From positions 1 through 29,182 of the forward strand of contig JAABTZ010000003.1 in assembly GCA_011389605.1 (NCBI GenBank): a stretch of 29,182 nt of DNA. Direction: 5' to 3'. Below the pieces are notes generated by a model. That model ran no database searches. It was not told where the DNA came from and saw only the letters and a program-made list of their open reading frames with translations. Below, one piece after another: positions 15,099-23,647 of the stretch. Both the position numbers and the translations under genes were made by a program. This DNA is from Desulfobacteraceae bacterium (lineage in GTDB: Bacteria > Desulfobacterota > Desulfobacteria > Desulfobacterales > Desulfosalsimonadaceae). The first letter of the stretch is position 1. The number at the start of each line of letters is the position of its first letter.

Positions 15099-15971
15099 AT
15101 GAAAACCCGAATAGTTGTTTCAGCTTCCCGCCGCACGGACATACCGGCCTTTTACATGGACTGGTTTATGGCAGGTGTTACCAAAGGGGTTTTTGATGTC
15201 AAAAACCCCTATAATAAAAAGATTTTTCAGGTACCGGCCGTGCCTGAACACGTTCATGCCATCGTGTTCTGGTCCAAGGATTTCACCAGGTTCTTAGAAG
15301 GAGGCTACGGGGAAAAGCTTCGGGCCCTTGGATACAACCTGTTTTTTAATTTTACCCTCAACTCCCGGTCCCCTCTGATAGAGCCCTGCATTGCGCCCAC
15401 AGAAGCGCGCCTGAAACAGGCCCTTGAACTGTGCCGGCGATTTGGAGCCCGGGCAGTGCAGTGGCGCTTTGATCCCATTTGTTTTTATCGGACTAAAGCA
15501 GGCGGGGCCGAAAATAATCTGCATGAGTTCAAAAGCATTGCCAGGGCCATGGCAGGTCTTGGAGTCAGCCGGTGTGTGACAAGTTTTGTTGACCTTTACG
15601 CCAAGCTGGGCAGGCGGCCTCTGCCAGGGCCGGGTTTTGGGTGGATCGATCCGCCAGTGGAGAAAAAAATCCGTGTGCTTATGCACATGCAGAAGGTTCT
15701 GGCAGATCTGGGCATAAGCCTTTATCTTTGCTGCGAGCAGGAGATACTCGATGCTATGCCTGAAGATGCCGGTATTCTTCCGGGAGCCTGCATTCCCGGC
15801 CACTACCTGGCAGAGATTTTCGGGGGCAGTCTTTCTTTGCAAAAGGACCGGGGCCAGCGCAGGCAGAAGGGTTGCGGGTGTATGGTTTCCAGGGATATCG
15901 GCGGGTATGCCGACCAGCCTTGTTTTCACAACTGCTTGTATTGTTATGCAAATCCATCTCCAGGAAAATAA
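15099..15971 (+). CDS. DUF1848 family protein with C-terminal CX3CX2C motif
   Basis: A 290-residue protein matching the DUF1848 pattern: the opening IVVSASRRTDIPAFY, the central VFWSKDF, and the Cys-rich end GCGCMVSRDIG followed by CFHNCLYCYANP. The last stretch is a CX3CX2C triad identical in spacing to the radical SAM cluster motif but placed at the C-terminus. DUF1848 has no established function that I know. Its TAA stop touches the ATG of dusB with no gap, and dusB's ribosome site (AGGA) lies inside this gene's last codons, so the two are translationally linked. That suggests an RNA-modification context, but this is inference. There is no clear ribosome site for its own ATG. Confidence 0.88.
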   Translation: MKTRIVVSASRRTDIPAFYMDWFMAGVTKGVFDVKNPYNKKIFQVPAVPEHVHAIVFWSKDFTRFLEGGYGEKLRALGYNLFFNFTLNSRSPLIEPCIAPTEARLKQALELCRRFGARAVQWRFDPICFYRTKAGGAENNLHEFKSIARAMAGLGVSRCVTSFVDLYAKLGRRPLPGPGFGWIDPPVEKKIRVLMHMQKVLADLGISLYLCCEQEILDAMPEDAGILPGACIPGHYLAEIFGGSLSLQKDRGQRRQKGCGCMVSRDIGGYADQPCFHNCLYCYANPSPGK

Positions 15972-16985
15972 ATGAACCCGGAAAGACACATATTTGCGGT
16001 TAATGCCGTTGAAATCTCCCCCCCCACGGTCATGGCGCCTATGGCCGGGGTAACGGATGCGCCATTTCGCAGGATGGTAAAGCAAAATCACTGCGGCCTT
16101 GTCTGCTCCGAGATGATAAGCTCAAACGGGTTGTGCCAGAATTCAGGTAAAACAGTGCAGATGGTGCATCACTCAATCTCTGAGAAGCCATTGAGTATCC
16201 AGATTTTTGGGGCAAAACCGGATTACATGGCCAGGGCCGCCTCAATGGTGGAAGAGGCAGGAGCTGACATTCTTGATATTAATTTCGGATGTTCAGTAAA
16301 AAAAGTGGTTAAAACAGGTGCAGGTGCTGCCCTGATGAAGGATTTAAAAGCAGCGGCAGCCGTTATAAAGGCAGTGCGAAGGGCTGTTGCCGTTCCGCTT
16401 ACCATAAAGATCAGAACCGGCTGGGAGCCTTCGGGTAACGAAGCTGTTGCCCTTTGTCAAATGGCACAGGATCTGGGTGTGGATGCGGTCTGTGTGCATC
16501 CAAGAACCGCCGGGCAGGGATTTTCCGGGCATGCGGACTGGTCTGTAATTAGAAGAGTCAGACAGCATATATCCATTCCGGTTATTGGAAACGGGGACAT
16601 ATTAAATGCCGAAGATGCTGTTGCAATGATGAAGCGAACCGGCTGTGACGGGGTTATGATAGGGCGGGGTGCCATGGTCAATCCATTGATTTTTGCCCAG
16701 ATTCGGGCTCTGCTTCAGGGTCTTGCGGTTCCTAAAGAGGATACGGCCCAGCGTTTTGCCGCCATCCGGACATATGCCGGGCAAATGTCTGAATTCTACG
16801 GAGAAGATCATGCCTGCCGGCTTATGCGAAGCCGTCTGGGGTGGCTGCTCAAAGGGATGCCCCGTGCAAGCTGGTTTCGCAGTGCTGCAGCCTGCCTTAA
16901 AAGTATGGCCGAAACCCATGCTCTGCTAAAAGACTATGAGCAGCAGCTTGCCGATGGCTTTCGGACAAAGGATTCTATAAAATGA
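15972..16985 (+). CDS. dusB: tRNA-dihydrouridine synthase (DusB type)
   Basis: A 337-residue flavoprotein that reduces uridine to dihydrouridine in tRNA with NADPH. Family motifs are all present: MAPMAGVTDAPFR at the start, the catalytic Cys in DINFGCSVKKVVKTGAGAAL (the usual GCP is GCS here), TIKIRTGW, VCVHPRTAGQGFSG, and NGDI with MIGRGAMVNP for the FMN phosphate. The length is normal. It follows DUF1848 directly and its last 52 nt overlap the end of the convergent TetR gene. Confidence 0.94.
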   Translation: MNPERHIFAVNAVEISPPTVMAPMAGVTDAPFRRMVKQNHCGLVCSEMISSNGLCQNSGKTVQMVHHSISEKPLSIQIFGAKPDYMARAASMVEEAGADILDINFGCSVKKVVKTGAGAALMKDLKAAAAVIKAVRRAVAVPLTIKIRTGWEPSGNEAVALCQMAQDLGVDAVCVHPRTAGQGFSGHADWSVIRRVRQHISIPVIGNGDILNAEDAVAMMKRTGCDGVMIGRGAMVNPLIFAQIRALLQGLAVPKEDTAQRFAAIRTYAGQMSEFYGEDHACRLMRSRLGWLLKGMPRASWFRSAAACLKSMAETHALLKDYEQQLADGFRTKDSIK

Positions 16986-17668
16986 ATAATAAAATCCGCA
17001 TAGACCTGCACGGAAATTTGTCTGCGGGAATATTTCCAGCGCTTTAAATACCAATCCTGGAGCACGGCTTTTATAACCGAGGCTGTGAGCATTGGGTTTG
17101 TAACCACGAACTGGCCTTTTTCAGCGCCCTGCTTTAAAATCCCCATTATGAGTTCCTCGGTGACAAGGTCGCTTTCAATGGCTTTTTTGCGCTGTTCCTT
17201 TTTGAGGTTTTTGGCTTCCATGTAGGAGAAATAAAACCAGGGCTGCAGAACTTCTGTAAGATACAGGTGGGTCCTAATGGCGGTTCTGAGCTGTTCTGAA
17301 GGCGGGGCGGCCGGGTTGATGCGCCGGGAAAGAATTTTCAGGATAATTCTTCTGCCTTGATTTTGAATCATTTCAAGCAGTTCATCTTTGCTGCAGAAAT
17401 AGGAGTAAAGCGCGCCCATGGAAAGCCCTGAACTGCGGCTCAAATCCCGCAAACTCATGGTCTGAAAACCCTTTTCATTTGAAATCTGCAGGGTTGTGTG
17501 GAAAATATTGACCAGGTTGCGAACTGCCACGGCTTCTTTTTTTATTTTTATGCGGTGCTGATTTTCCCTGAAAATATCCCTGCAGATTTCTTCCATGGAC
17601 AAAAGGGTCATTTTGCGGAAACTGTCAAAATCTTCTTCTGCCGCTGTTGTATTCTGCAGGTTATGCAT
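16934..17668 (-). CDS. TetR-family transcriptional regulator
   Basis: A 244-residue regulator with an unusually long N-terminal extension (about 60 residues) before the helix-turn-helix. The HTH reads SLRDLSRSSGLSMGALYSYFCSKDELLE, a standard TetR recognition helix. The C-terminal ligand domain has aromatic-rich segments (LQPWFYFSYMEA, VLQDWYLKRWKYSRRQI). Its target is not adjacent: queF lies upstream on the same strand behind a repeat copy, and dusB converges with a 52-nt overlap. Upstream, TTCAGATT (17693-17700) and AATCTGAA (17740-17747) are an inverted pair that could be part of an operator, but the 39-nt spacing is wide. Confidence 0.9.
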   Translation of the reverse strand: MHNLQNTTAAEEDFDSFRKMTLLSMEEICRDIFRENQHRIKIKKEAVAVRNLVNIFHTTLQISNEKGFQTMSLRDLSRSSGLSMGALYSYFCSKDELLEMIQNQGRRIILKILSRRINPAAPPSEQLRTAIRTHLYLTEVLQPWFYFSYMEAKNLKKEQRKKAIESDLVTEELIMGILKQGAEKGQFVVTNPMLTASVIKAVLQDWYLKRWKYSRRQISVQVYADFIIHFIESFVRKPSASCCS

Positions 17669-17847
17669 CTTATTCTAACCTAAACTGAGCATTTCAGATT
17701 TTTAGATATTTTGTTTTAGTTTTATTTTTACATAACCGGAATCTGAAGCAATTTCAGCCGGATCAAGCCGCCTGGTTGTTTTCTACATGGGGGCCCCGGT
17801 CCTGTCAATAAAAAAATCGAGCGCTCGTTTTATTTTTGCCGGAAATA

Positions 17848-18005
17848 TTGATGCACTCGTAAAAAGTCGGTTTTTAGATGGCGCCGTAAAAAGTTCAAGA
17901 TCAAGGCTTGCGCGATTGCCGAAGAATGCAGCGTACTTAGCCGTACGTGAAATTCTTCAGAAATCGCGCGTAACGCAGATATTGGACTTTTTACGAAGCC
18001 ATCAA
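17848..18005 (-). repeat. Dispersed palindromic element, copy 4 (~158 bp)
   Basis: Full copy in the orientation of copy 2, from TTGATGCACTCGTAAAAAGTC to GGACTTTTTACG...CATCAA. The inverted match continues outside both ends (ATATTGATG and CATCAATAT), making this the most symmetric copy. It lies 12 nt after the queF stop codon and 179 nt before the TetR start, both on the minus strand. Confidence 0.9.
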
Positions 18006-18017
18006 TATTGGCAAGGA

Positions 18018-18416
18018 TCAGTCTGGGTAGCGGACCTTTACCGTGGTGGAAATCCCTCCCCGGGCCGTGAAGTGCCCGGTTACGATCATCTGCCGGGGTG
18101 AGAGCACTGCCACGAGGTCTTCGAGAATGCGGTTGACTGCGTTTTCGTAAAAGATGCCCACGTTTCTGTACTGGAGCAGGTAGTATTTCAGGGATTTTAA
18201 TTCAATGATATGGCCGGCCGGCACGTAGCATATTGTAATGCAGCCAAAATCCGGCAGGCCGGTTCTGGGGCAGACCGCCGTGTACTCGGGCTGGTCAATG
18301 ACGATTTCAATTTCCCGCCGGCTGCCGTAGACATATTCGATGGGCTCAAGCATCCCGGTTTCAATAATGTCGGGCGAAAGCGGTGCGTCTTGCGGATTTT
18401 TTTCTGTTTTGTCCAT
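18018..18416 (-). CDS. queF: NADPH-dependent 7-cyano-7-deazaguanine reductase QueF
   Basis: About 132 residues, the short single-domain (type I) QueF that reduces preQ0 to preQ1 in queuosine biosynthesis. The catalytic Cys lies in TAVCPRTGLPDFG, with the following Asp in the same motif. The family signature ELKSLKYYLLQYRN and the ending TARGGIS are present. An in-frame ATG at 18467 would add 17 residues, but that stretch encodes overlapping perfect palindromes (GCAAAAC/GTTTTGC and CTGCGG/CCGCAG), so I prefer 18416. No other queuosine gene is in view. A sulfotransferase relic sits directly upstream and a repeat copy directly downstream. Confidence 0.92.
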   Translation of the reverse strand: MDKTEKNPQDAPLSPDIIETGMLEPIEYVYGSRREIEIVIDQPEYTAVCPRTGLPDFGCITICYVPAGHIIELKSLKYYLLQYRNVGIFYENAVNRILEDLVAVLSPRQMIVTGHFTARGGISTTVKVRYPD

Positions 18417-18497
18417 GGGATATCCGATATTTTCTGGGCTGCGGCAAAACCGCAGTTTTGCATCCATGATTAATGGATCGGCCCGGCCTTGTCAATT

Positions 18498-18847
18498 TCA
18501 TTTTCTTGCTGATTGTGCTTCGGCCTTCCAGGACAGCCACTTGTTGATTTCTTCCCGGTAGCCGAAAAGATCAATGTCTTGCTGGTAGCGACGGCAGATC
18601 TTCTGCGCGGCCTCAAGGCTGAGGGGCAGCTTTTTCAAGCGGTTTCCCGCCCCTGTGTGGCGGTAGCTGGCCGGCCCGGCAGGACCAAATGGGTCTGGCG
18701 CCGGCAGAAATGGTTGCGAAGGGAAGTGGAGGCTGCCTTGTAAATGGGGATGTAGCCAACCTTGAGATCGTCGAGGAGCAGTACTCGGCGCCGGTTGCGC
18801 CAAATTTGCCATTGGTTTGCTTTGCGCTTTATATAATCGGAAATCAT
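18498..18847 (-). pseudogene. Remnant of a sulfotransferase-family gene
   Basis: Two overlapping frames hold the two ends of one protein. The first (from 18847) encodes VGYIPIYKAASTSLRNHF, which resembles the 5'-phosphosulfate-binding opening of sulfotransferase-2-type enzymes. The second (ending 18498) encodes LPLSLEAAQKICRRYQQDIDLFGY, which resembles their usual C-terminus. The ~100 or more residues normally between are gone and the frame changes near 18640-18700, so this is an internally deleted, frameshifted relic. The assignment rests on motif resemblance only. Confidence 0.6.
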
Positions 18848-19110
18848 AGGATTATACCCTCCGGACGAATGGATAAGGAAATGAAATTCAGTAGCAGATT
18901 CGCATCTTCATGTAAACCCGGTGGTTTTTCGGGCCGCGGCCGGCGCATATGAAAAAGGGTTGCAATTGCCGTGCAGACTGGATAAAGAACAGGCCGAAAG
19001 CCTATATTTGTCCTGGTTTGTTTCTCATATTGCAGGACTTTTTACCGTGCCGCCAAGATGATTTTCGGCTCCGGCCTTAAATCTGAAGTTATTTAAAGGA
19101 GTTTTACGTT

Positions 19111-19980
19111 ATGCACTATGAAGGCATGATTATCCGTCCGCCCAGTGAGGCCGACAGCATTCTGCTGCAGGTAACCGTGGGTTGCTCGCACAACAAATGC
19201 ACTTTCTGCGGTACCTACAAAGGAGAGCGCTTTAAAATCAAACCCGATGAAATCATAATGGAGGATATCGGGTTTGCGGCAAAACACTGCAAGAACCAGG
19301 ACCGGGTTTTTATCTGCGATGGTGACGCCCTGATCGTCCCCCAGAAAAAACTGCTCAAATATTTCCGCGAGATTGAAAAACAATTGCCATGGGTCAGACG
19401 TGTTGGCTTGTATGGCAACTCCAAGGGCATTTCAATGAAAAGTTCCCAAGAGCTGCGCCAGCTTAGGGATCACGGCCTTGGTATCGTATATATGGGTCTT
19501 GAAAGTGGTGATGACCTAACGCTTAAGGCTGTTAACAAGGGAGCCGGATCTGAGAAAATGATTGAGATGGGCCGCAAGGTCAAAGATGCGGGCATCAAGA
19601 TGTCTGTTACAGTTTTGCTGGGCCTTGCAGGCAGGCAACGTTCAGAGGAGCATGCCAGGCAAACCGGCCGTGTGCTGACGGCCATGGACCCGGATTATGT
19701 GGGGGCATTGTCTTTGATGCTTATTCCTGGCACACCTCTTCATGCTGATTATGAGGCCGGTCGTTTTGAACTTCCCGGAGCAACCGAGATGCTCTCGGAG
19801 CTGAGGACCATGCTGGCAGGCACTGATTTGTCCGACGGGCTCTTTCATGCAAACCATGCATCCAACTACCTGCCCATTCGTGCCAGACTCCCCCGTGACA
19901 AGAAAACCACGCTGCGTCTTATAGATGACGCTCTTGCCGGCAGAATTGCCCTTCGCCCTGAATTTCTGAGGGCCTTGTAA
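19111..19980 (+). CDS. Radical SAM protein with CX4CX2C motif
   Basis: A 289-residue radical SAM enzyme of the compact type. The cluster motif is GCSHNKCTFC, with four rather than three residues between the first two Cys, a spacing I associate with a particular uncharacterised subgroup. It is followed by DGDALIVPQKKLLKYF and YMGLESGDD, typical of the HemN/Elp3-like barrel. No substrate-specific domain follows. AAAGGAG lies 9 nt before the ATG. It is followed by a hairpin and then by transketolase, with which it probably has no functional link. A gene-free stretch of 263 nt precedes it. Confidence 0.88.
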   Translation: MHYEGMIIRPPSEADSILLQVTVGCSHNKCTFCGTYKGERFKIKPDEIIMEDIGFAAKHCKNQDRVFICDGDALIVPQKKLLKYFREIEKQLPWVRRVGLYGNSKGISMKSSQELRQLRDHGLGIVYMGLESGDDLTLKAVNKGAGSEKMIEMGRKVKDAGIKMSVTVLLGLAGRQRSEEHARQTGRVLTAMDPDYVGALSLMLIPGTPLHADYEAGRFELPGATEMLSELRTMLAGTDLSDGLFHANHASNYLPIRARLPRDKKTTLRLIDDALAGRIALRPEFLRAL

Positions 19981-19997
19981 GCAAGAGGTGCAACCAG

Positions 19998-20027
19998 GCA
20001 GGTTTGAAAAAGCATTTTTCAGCCTGC
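19998..20027 (+). terminator. Hairpin after the radical SAM gene
   Basis: GCAGG plus TGAAAAA pair with TTTTTCA plus CCTGC around a 3-nt loop, with a small internal bulge, 17 nt after the stop codon. No T-run follows on the plus strand, so termination is unproven. Confidence 0.4.
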
Positions 20028-20052
20028 AACTGACAGCAAAAAGGAGTATCCA

Positions 20053-22083
20053 ATGAAAAAGCCAAATTCGGCGGCAAACAGCCAGGACATAGGACTGGCA
20101 TGCATCAACACCATCAGGGCCCTGTCCATGGACGCAATTGAAGCGGCCTCATCCGGTCATCCCGGCGCACCATTAGGCATGGCGCCGGCGGCATATTCCC
20201 TGTGGAATAATTTCATGGACCACAACCCGAAAAATCCCATGTGGCCCGATCGGGACCGTTTTGTTTTGTCCGCAGGCCATGCTTCCATGATGCTGTATGC
20301 TGTGCTTTACCTTACAGGCTATGATTTGGGCCTTGATGATATCAAGGATTTTCGCCAGTACGGCAGCCGAACCCCGGGTCACCCGGAAGCCGGCCATACC
20401 CCGGGCGTGGAGATTACCACAGGTCCTTTGGGTCAGGGTATTGCAAGCGCAGTTGGAATGGCCATGGCTGAAAGGCACCTGGCTGCCGTGTTTAATCGGC
20501 CCGGCCATGATATCGTGGATCATTTCACTTATGTGATGTGCGGCGACGGCGATCTCATGGAGGGAATCTCCCAGGAGGCAGCTTCTCTTGCCGGCCACCT
20601 GGGCCTTGGTAAGCTGATTTGCGTCTATGATGACAACAATATTTCCATTGAGGGCAGCACGGATATAACATTCACTGAAGATGTCAGCCAGAGGTTTTCC
20701 GCATGCGGCTGGCAGGTGCTGGAAGTTACTGACGGAAATGATCTTGCACGTATAGATAAGGTGGTAAAAGAGGCCCGAAACGATACAGCCAGGCCTTCAC
20801 TGATTGTCATGCGCACCCACATCGCCTACGGCAGCCCCAACAAGCAGGGCTCTGCCGATGCCCATGGCGCACCCCTGGGGGAAGAAGAAGTCCGGCTGAC
20901 CAAGCAGTTTCTGGGATGCCCGGCTGACAGTCTTTTCTGCGTGCCTGATGAAGCCCTCGTCCACATGAGAAAGGCCGTTGAAAAAGGTAAAAATGCGGAA
21001 TCAGAATGGAATAAGCGCTTTGCCGCCTACAAAAAAGAGTATCCTGAACCGGCCCAGGCATTTTTGCAGCGAATGGAAAAGCGCCTGCCCCGGGGGTGGG
21101 ATTCCGATATTCCGGTTTTTGATCCCGGCCAGGGAAGTGTTGCCACACGCAAGGCATCAGGTTCGGTTTTAAACGCAATTGCCGGGCGACTGCCCGAGCT
21201 CATAGGTGGCTCTGCTGATCTGGCTCCTTCCAACAAGACTATTATAAACGGAGCCGGTGATTTTCAAAAAGATGCATATGATGGGCGCAATATCCGTTTC
21301 GGGGTGCGGGAGCATGTCATGGGAGCAATTTTAAACGGCATGTGGCTCCATGGCGGCGTCCGGCCCTTTGGGGGCACTTTTCTTGTATTTTCCGACTATA
21401 TGCGCCCGGCCATCCGTCTGGCAGCCCTGATGCAAGCGCCGGCCATTTACGTCTTTACCCATGACAGCCTGGCAGTGGGCGAGGATGGCCCCACCCATCA
21501 GCCGGTGGAGCACCTGGCCGCCCTGAGGGCTATTCCAAACCTTCATGTTATCCGCCCGGCGGACGCCAATGAAACCGCAGAAGCCTGGAAGATGGCTGTG
21601 ACTGCAACCGATCATCCCACGGCATTGATTTTGAGCCGGCAGGGGCTGGAAGTATTTGACAGAAACAAGCTTGCCCCGGCCCGGGAAGTGGAAAAAGGCG
21701 CTTATGTGATTTCAGACTCCCCCGGCAAGCCTGATATGCTGATTTTATCCACTGGATCTGAAGTGGCCCTGGCTGTGGAGGCTCAGAAAATTCTTGATCA
21801 AAAGGGTAAAAGCGCAAGGGTTGTCAGCATGCCATGCTGGGAACAGTTTGACAAAATGCCCCGTGATTATAAGGAGCAGGTTCTGCCCGTTGATGTGCCT
21901 GTGCGCCTGGCAGTGGAGGCAGGTATTTCACAGGGATGGGAGAAATATACGGGAAGCTGTGGGGCAATGATGGGAGTAAGCGGTTTTGGGGCATCGGGCA
22001 AGGGTGCCCGTGTGCTGGCCGAATACGGATTTACTGTTGAAAATGTGGTGGAAAAAGCCCTGGAGCTTCTGGAGAAAAATTAA
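20053..22083 (+). CDS. tkt: Transketolase
   Basis: A full-length 676-residue thiamin-diphosphate enzyme of the non-oxidative pentose phosphate pathway. It transfers two-carbon units between ketose and aldose phosphates. The motif SSGHPGAPLGMAPAAYSLW is near residue 35. The ThDP-Mg motif GDGDLMEG lies about residue 157, with the Asn in DDNNISIEG. The pyrimidine-domain stretch FGVREHVMGAILNGM and the substrate loop THDSLAVGEDGPTHQPVEHL follow. The ATG is preceded by AAGGAG at 6 nt. It is monocistronic: a hairpin precedes it and a convergent radical SAM gene follows. Confidence 0.96.
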   Translation: MKKPNSAANSQDIGLACINTIRALSMDAIEAASSGHPGAPLGMAPAAYSLWNNFMDHNPKNPMWPDRDRFVLSAGHASMMLYAVLYLTGYDLGLDDIKDFRQYGSRTPGHPEAGHTPGVEITTGPLGQGIASAVGMAMAERHLAAVFNRPGHDIVDHFTYVMCGDGDLMEGISQEAASLAGHLGLGKLICVYDDNNISIEGSTDITFTEDVSQRFSACGWQVLEVTDGNDLARIDKVVKEARNDTARPSLIVMRTHIAYGSPNKQGSADAHGAPLGEEEVRLTKQFLGCPADSLFCVPDEALVHMRKAVEKGKNAESEWNKRFAAYKKEYPEPAQAFLQRMEKRLPRGWDSDIPVFDPGQGSVATRKASGSVLNAIAGRLPELIGGSADLAPSNKTIINGAGDFQKDAYDGRNIRFGVREHVMGAILNGMWLHGGVRPFGGTFLVFSDYMRPAIRLAALMQAPAIYVFTHDSLAVGEDGPTHQPVEHLAALRAIPNLHVIRPADANETAEAWKMAVTATDHPTALILSRQGLEVFDRNKLAPAREVEKGAYVISDSPGKPDMLILSTGSEVALAVEAQKILDQKGKSARVVSMPCWEQFDKMPRDYKEQVLPVDVPVRLAVEAGISQGWEKYTGSCGAMMGVSGFGASGKGARVLAEYGFTVENVVEKALELLEKN

Positions 22084-22106
22084 AACCTTAAAGCTTGATG
22101 GTGCCG

Positions 22107-22134
22107 TGCCCGCGCCGGCATTACTGGCCGGGCA
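22107..22134. terminator. Bidirectional hairpin between tkt and the convergent radical SAM gene
   Basis: TGCCCG and CGGGCA form the outer stem with a further GCC/GGC pair inside, placed between the two stop codons. No strong T-run is present. Confidence 0.4.
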
Positions 22135-23469
22135 TCAGGCCAGGATACGGTTTTTAAACCGGGTGCCCAGCTCCCAGGAAAATTCAGGCTGGCAGGGCAT
22201 AATCGCATTGTTTGTCAGCACTGGATCCGAGGCAAGATCATAGCGGGATGCGGCACAGGCCGCATCCCACATTTTTGTACCAAAAATGGGCGAATACCAG
22301 GCAATAATTGGTGTTATGCCTGCGGCTTTCACCACGTCAATGGAAGCCTCCACGGAAGCCGGATTCTGGCCTGGCAGGCCGGCAAGCAGGTAAGCTCCCA
22401 GCTCTTTTGGAGAAAAACCCGCTTCTTTCAGATATGCTGCAGCCCTTATAAATTCTTCGGCTCCAACCTTCCGGTCAATTTCTCTGTCTTTAAAGTCAGT
22501 GGTTTCAAGGCCCAGCCGAAGGGTCTGCATGCCTGCCTGTTTCATCAACACGGCGTTTTTTGAAGTTATGTTTCTTACATGCAGGGCATTGGGGGTATGA
22601 AGGCGCAGATTCATCTCAGAGCGGGCCAGAATTGTAAACAGGATGTCTGCATGCTGGTCTGAGTTGACAAGAAGCGCGTCATCATAGAAAACCACATCCC
22701 TGACCCCGAACAATTCATACCAGAACCGGATTTCCCTTGCTGCCCGGCCGGGATCTCGCTGCTCAAGCCGGGGTTCGATCTGTCGGCTGGCGCAGTATTC
22801 GCATGAAAAGGGACATCCCCTCGAGGTGCGGATGGGCACGAAAGGAATTTTGTGCTGCAGGTCCAGGGCCGGGTAAGGCAGGGCGTCTATGTCGTTTATG
22901 TCCAGGTTTGGTTCCAGGCGCCGGCCTGTATATTTTTCCACCAGGTCAAAGACCTCTCTTTCCCCGTGGCCGGCAATGACCTCATCGGCGCCTGTTGCAA
23001 TAGAGGCATGTTCAGGACACAAGGTGGCATAAACGCCCCCGAGTGCCACGGAAACGTCCGGGCAGACGGCCCGGATAGTGCTTATGGTTTCAGCCACACC
23101 AGGGTACCAGTATGTCATAAGGGAGGTCACCATGACAAGATCAGGCCTGCCGGATGACTCAAAATCCCGGGTTACAAGGGCGGGGTCGATGCCGTAGCGG
23201 CAGTAGCGCCTTGGGATGTCAGACAGGATTTCCGGTGCAGAAATCTTTTTTTTATCGTAAGGGCCTCTCCCGGATCGGGCTGAAGGGTCAGACTGCCGGT
23301 GTTGTCCCGGGTGGAACCGGTCAAGGCAGTCTATCCAGGTTACGCGGCAGCCATGGGCTTGGAGCAGGGATGCCAGGCAAAGCAGTCCCAGGGGGCGGGC
23401 CCAGAAATCATATGCTGCAAAATCATGGATCCAGGGATTGACGCACAGAATATGGGGGGCTTTTTTCAT
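22135..23469 (-). CDS. B12-binding-domain-like radical SAM protein
   Basis: A 444-residue protein. Residues 1-180 look like the cobalamin-binding-like N-terminal domain of this class (ARPLGLLCLASLLQAHGCRVTWIDCL, then VMVTSLMTYWYPGVAETI and ALGGVYATL), but the cobalt-ligating DxHxxG is not obvious, so cobalamin may not bind. The radical SAM core follows, with CX3CX2C in SRGCPFSCEYCAS near residue 220, then LRLGLETTD and the AYLLAGLPGQ motif. Such proteins are mostly methyltransferases or unknown; the substrate is not assigned. No ribosome site precedes the ATG. Repeat copy 5 ends 30 nt upstream. Confidence 0.85.
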   Translation of the reverse strand: MKKAPHILCVNPWIHDFAAYDFWARPLGLLCLASLLQAHGCRVTWIDCLDRFHPGQHRQSDPSARSGRGPYDKKKISAPEILSDIPRRYCRYGIDPALVTRDFESSGRPDLVMVTSLMTYWYPGVAETISTIRAVCPDVSVALGGVYATLCPEHASIATGADEVIAGHGEREVFDLVEKYTGRRLEPNLDINDIDALPYPALDLQHKIPFVPIRTSRGCPFSCEYCASRQIEPRLEQRDPGRAAREIRFWYELFGVRDVVFYDDALLVNSDQHADILFTILARSEMNLRLHTPNALHVRNITSKNAVLMKQAGMQTLRLGLETTDFKDREIDRKVGAEEFIRAAAYLKEAGFSPKELGAYLLAGLPGQNPASVEASIDVVKAAGITPIIAWYSPIFGTKMWDAACAASRYDLASDPVLTNNAIMPCQPEFSWELGTRFKNRILA

Positions 23470-23499
23470 CGGGATAGGAAAATTTTGCAGAAGCTATTT

Positions 23500-23647
23500 T
23501 TGATGGAACCGTAAAAAGTCCAATATCTGCGTTACGTGCGATTTCTGAAGAATTTCACGTACGGCTAAGTACTCTGCATTCCTCGTGATTTTGCGCGCCT
23601 TGAACTTTTACTTTGCCGTTGGAAATCTGCTTTTTACGACGGAACTA
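23500..23647 (+). repeat. Dispersed palindromic element, copy 5 (~148 bp)
   Basis: Full but diverged copy, in the orientation of copies 1 and 3. It starts TTGATGGAACCGTAAAAAGTCC and ends with CTTTTTACGACGGAA, the right terminus being the most degraded of the six. It abuts or overlaps the stop codon of the siroheme decarboxylase gene. The inner right-end subtype (ACTTTGCCGT) is shared with copy 6. Confidence 0.83.

Noticed and set aside
17675..17686. 12-nt match to 5730-5741 (TCAGTTTAGGTT) in opposite sense near TetR and MFS
   Set aside because: Dozens of chance 12-mer pairs are expected in 29 kb, and no palindrome or spacing supports an operator.
18416..18480. Possible preQ1 riboswitch before queF
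   Set aside because: Only simple palindromes are present; the C-rich loop and A-rich tail pattern of preQ1 aptamers is not seen.
18837..19061. Plus-strand open stretch broken by one TGA at 18882, possibly another Sec gene
   Set aside because: No in-frame start codon or ribosome site, no SECIS-like stem after the TGA, and no family I recognise; its last part also resembles a decayed repeat end (GGACTTTTTACCGTGCC). Treated as non-coding or relic.
22095..22107. TTGATGGTGCCGT after tkt, similar to the dispersed-element end
   Set aside because: It lacks the following AAAAAG and is better explained as part of the local terminator hairpin; the similarity is too short.
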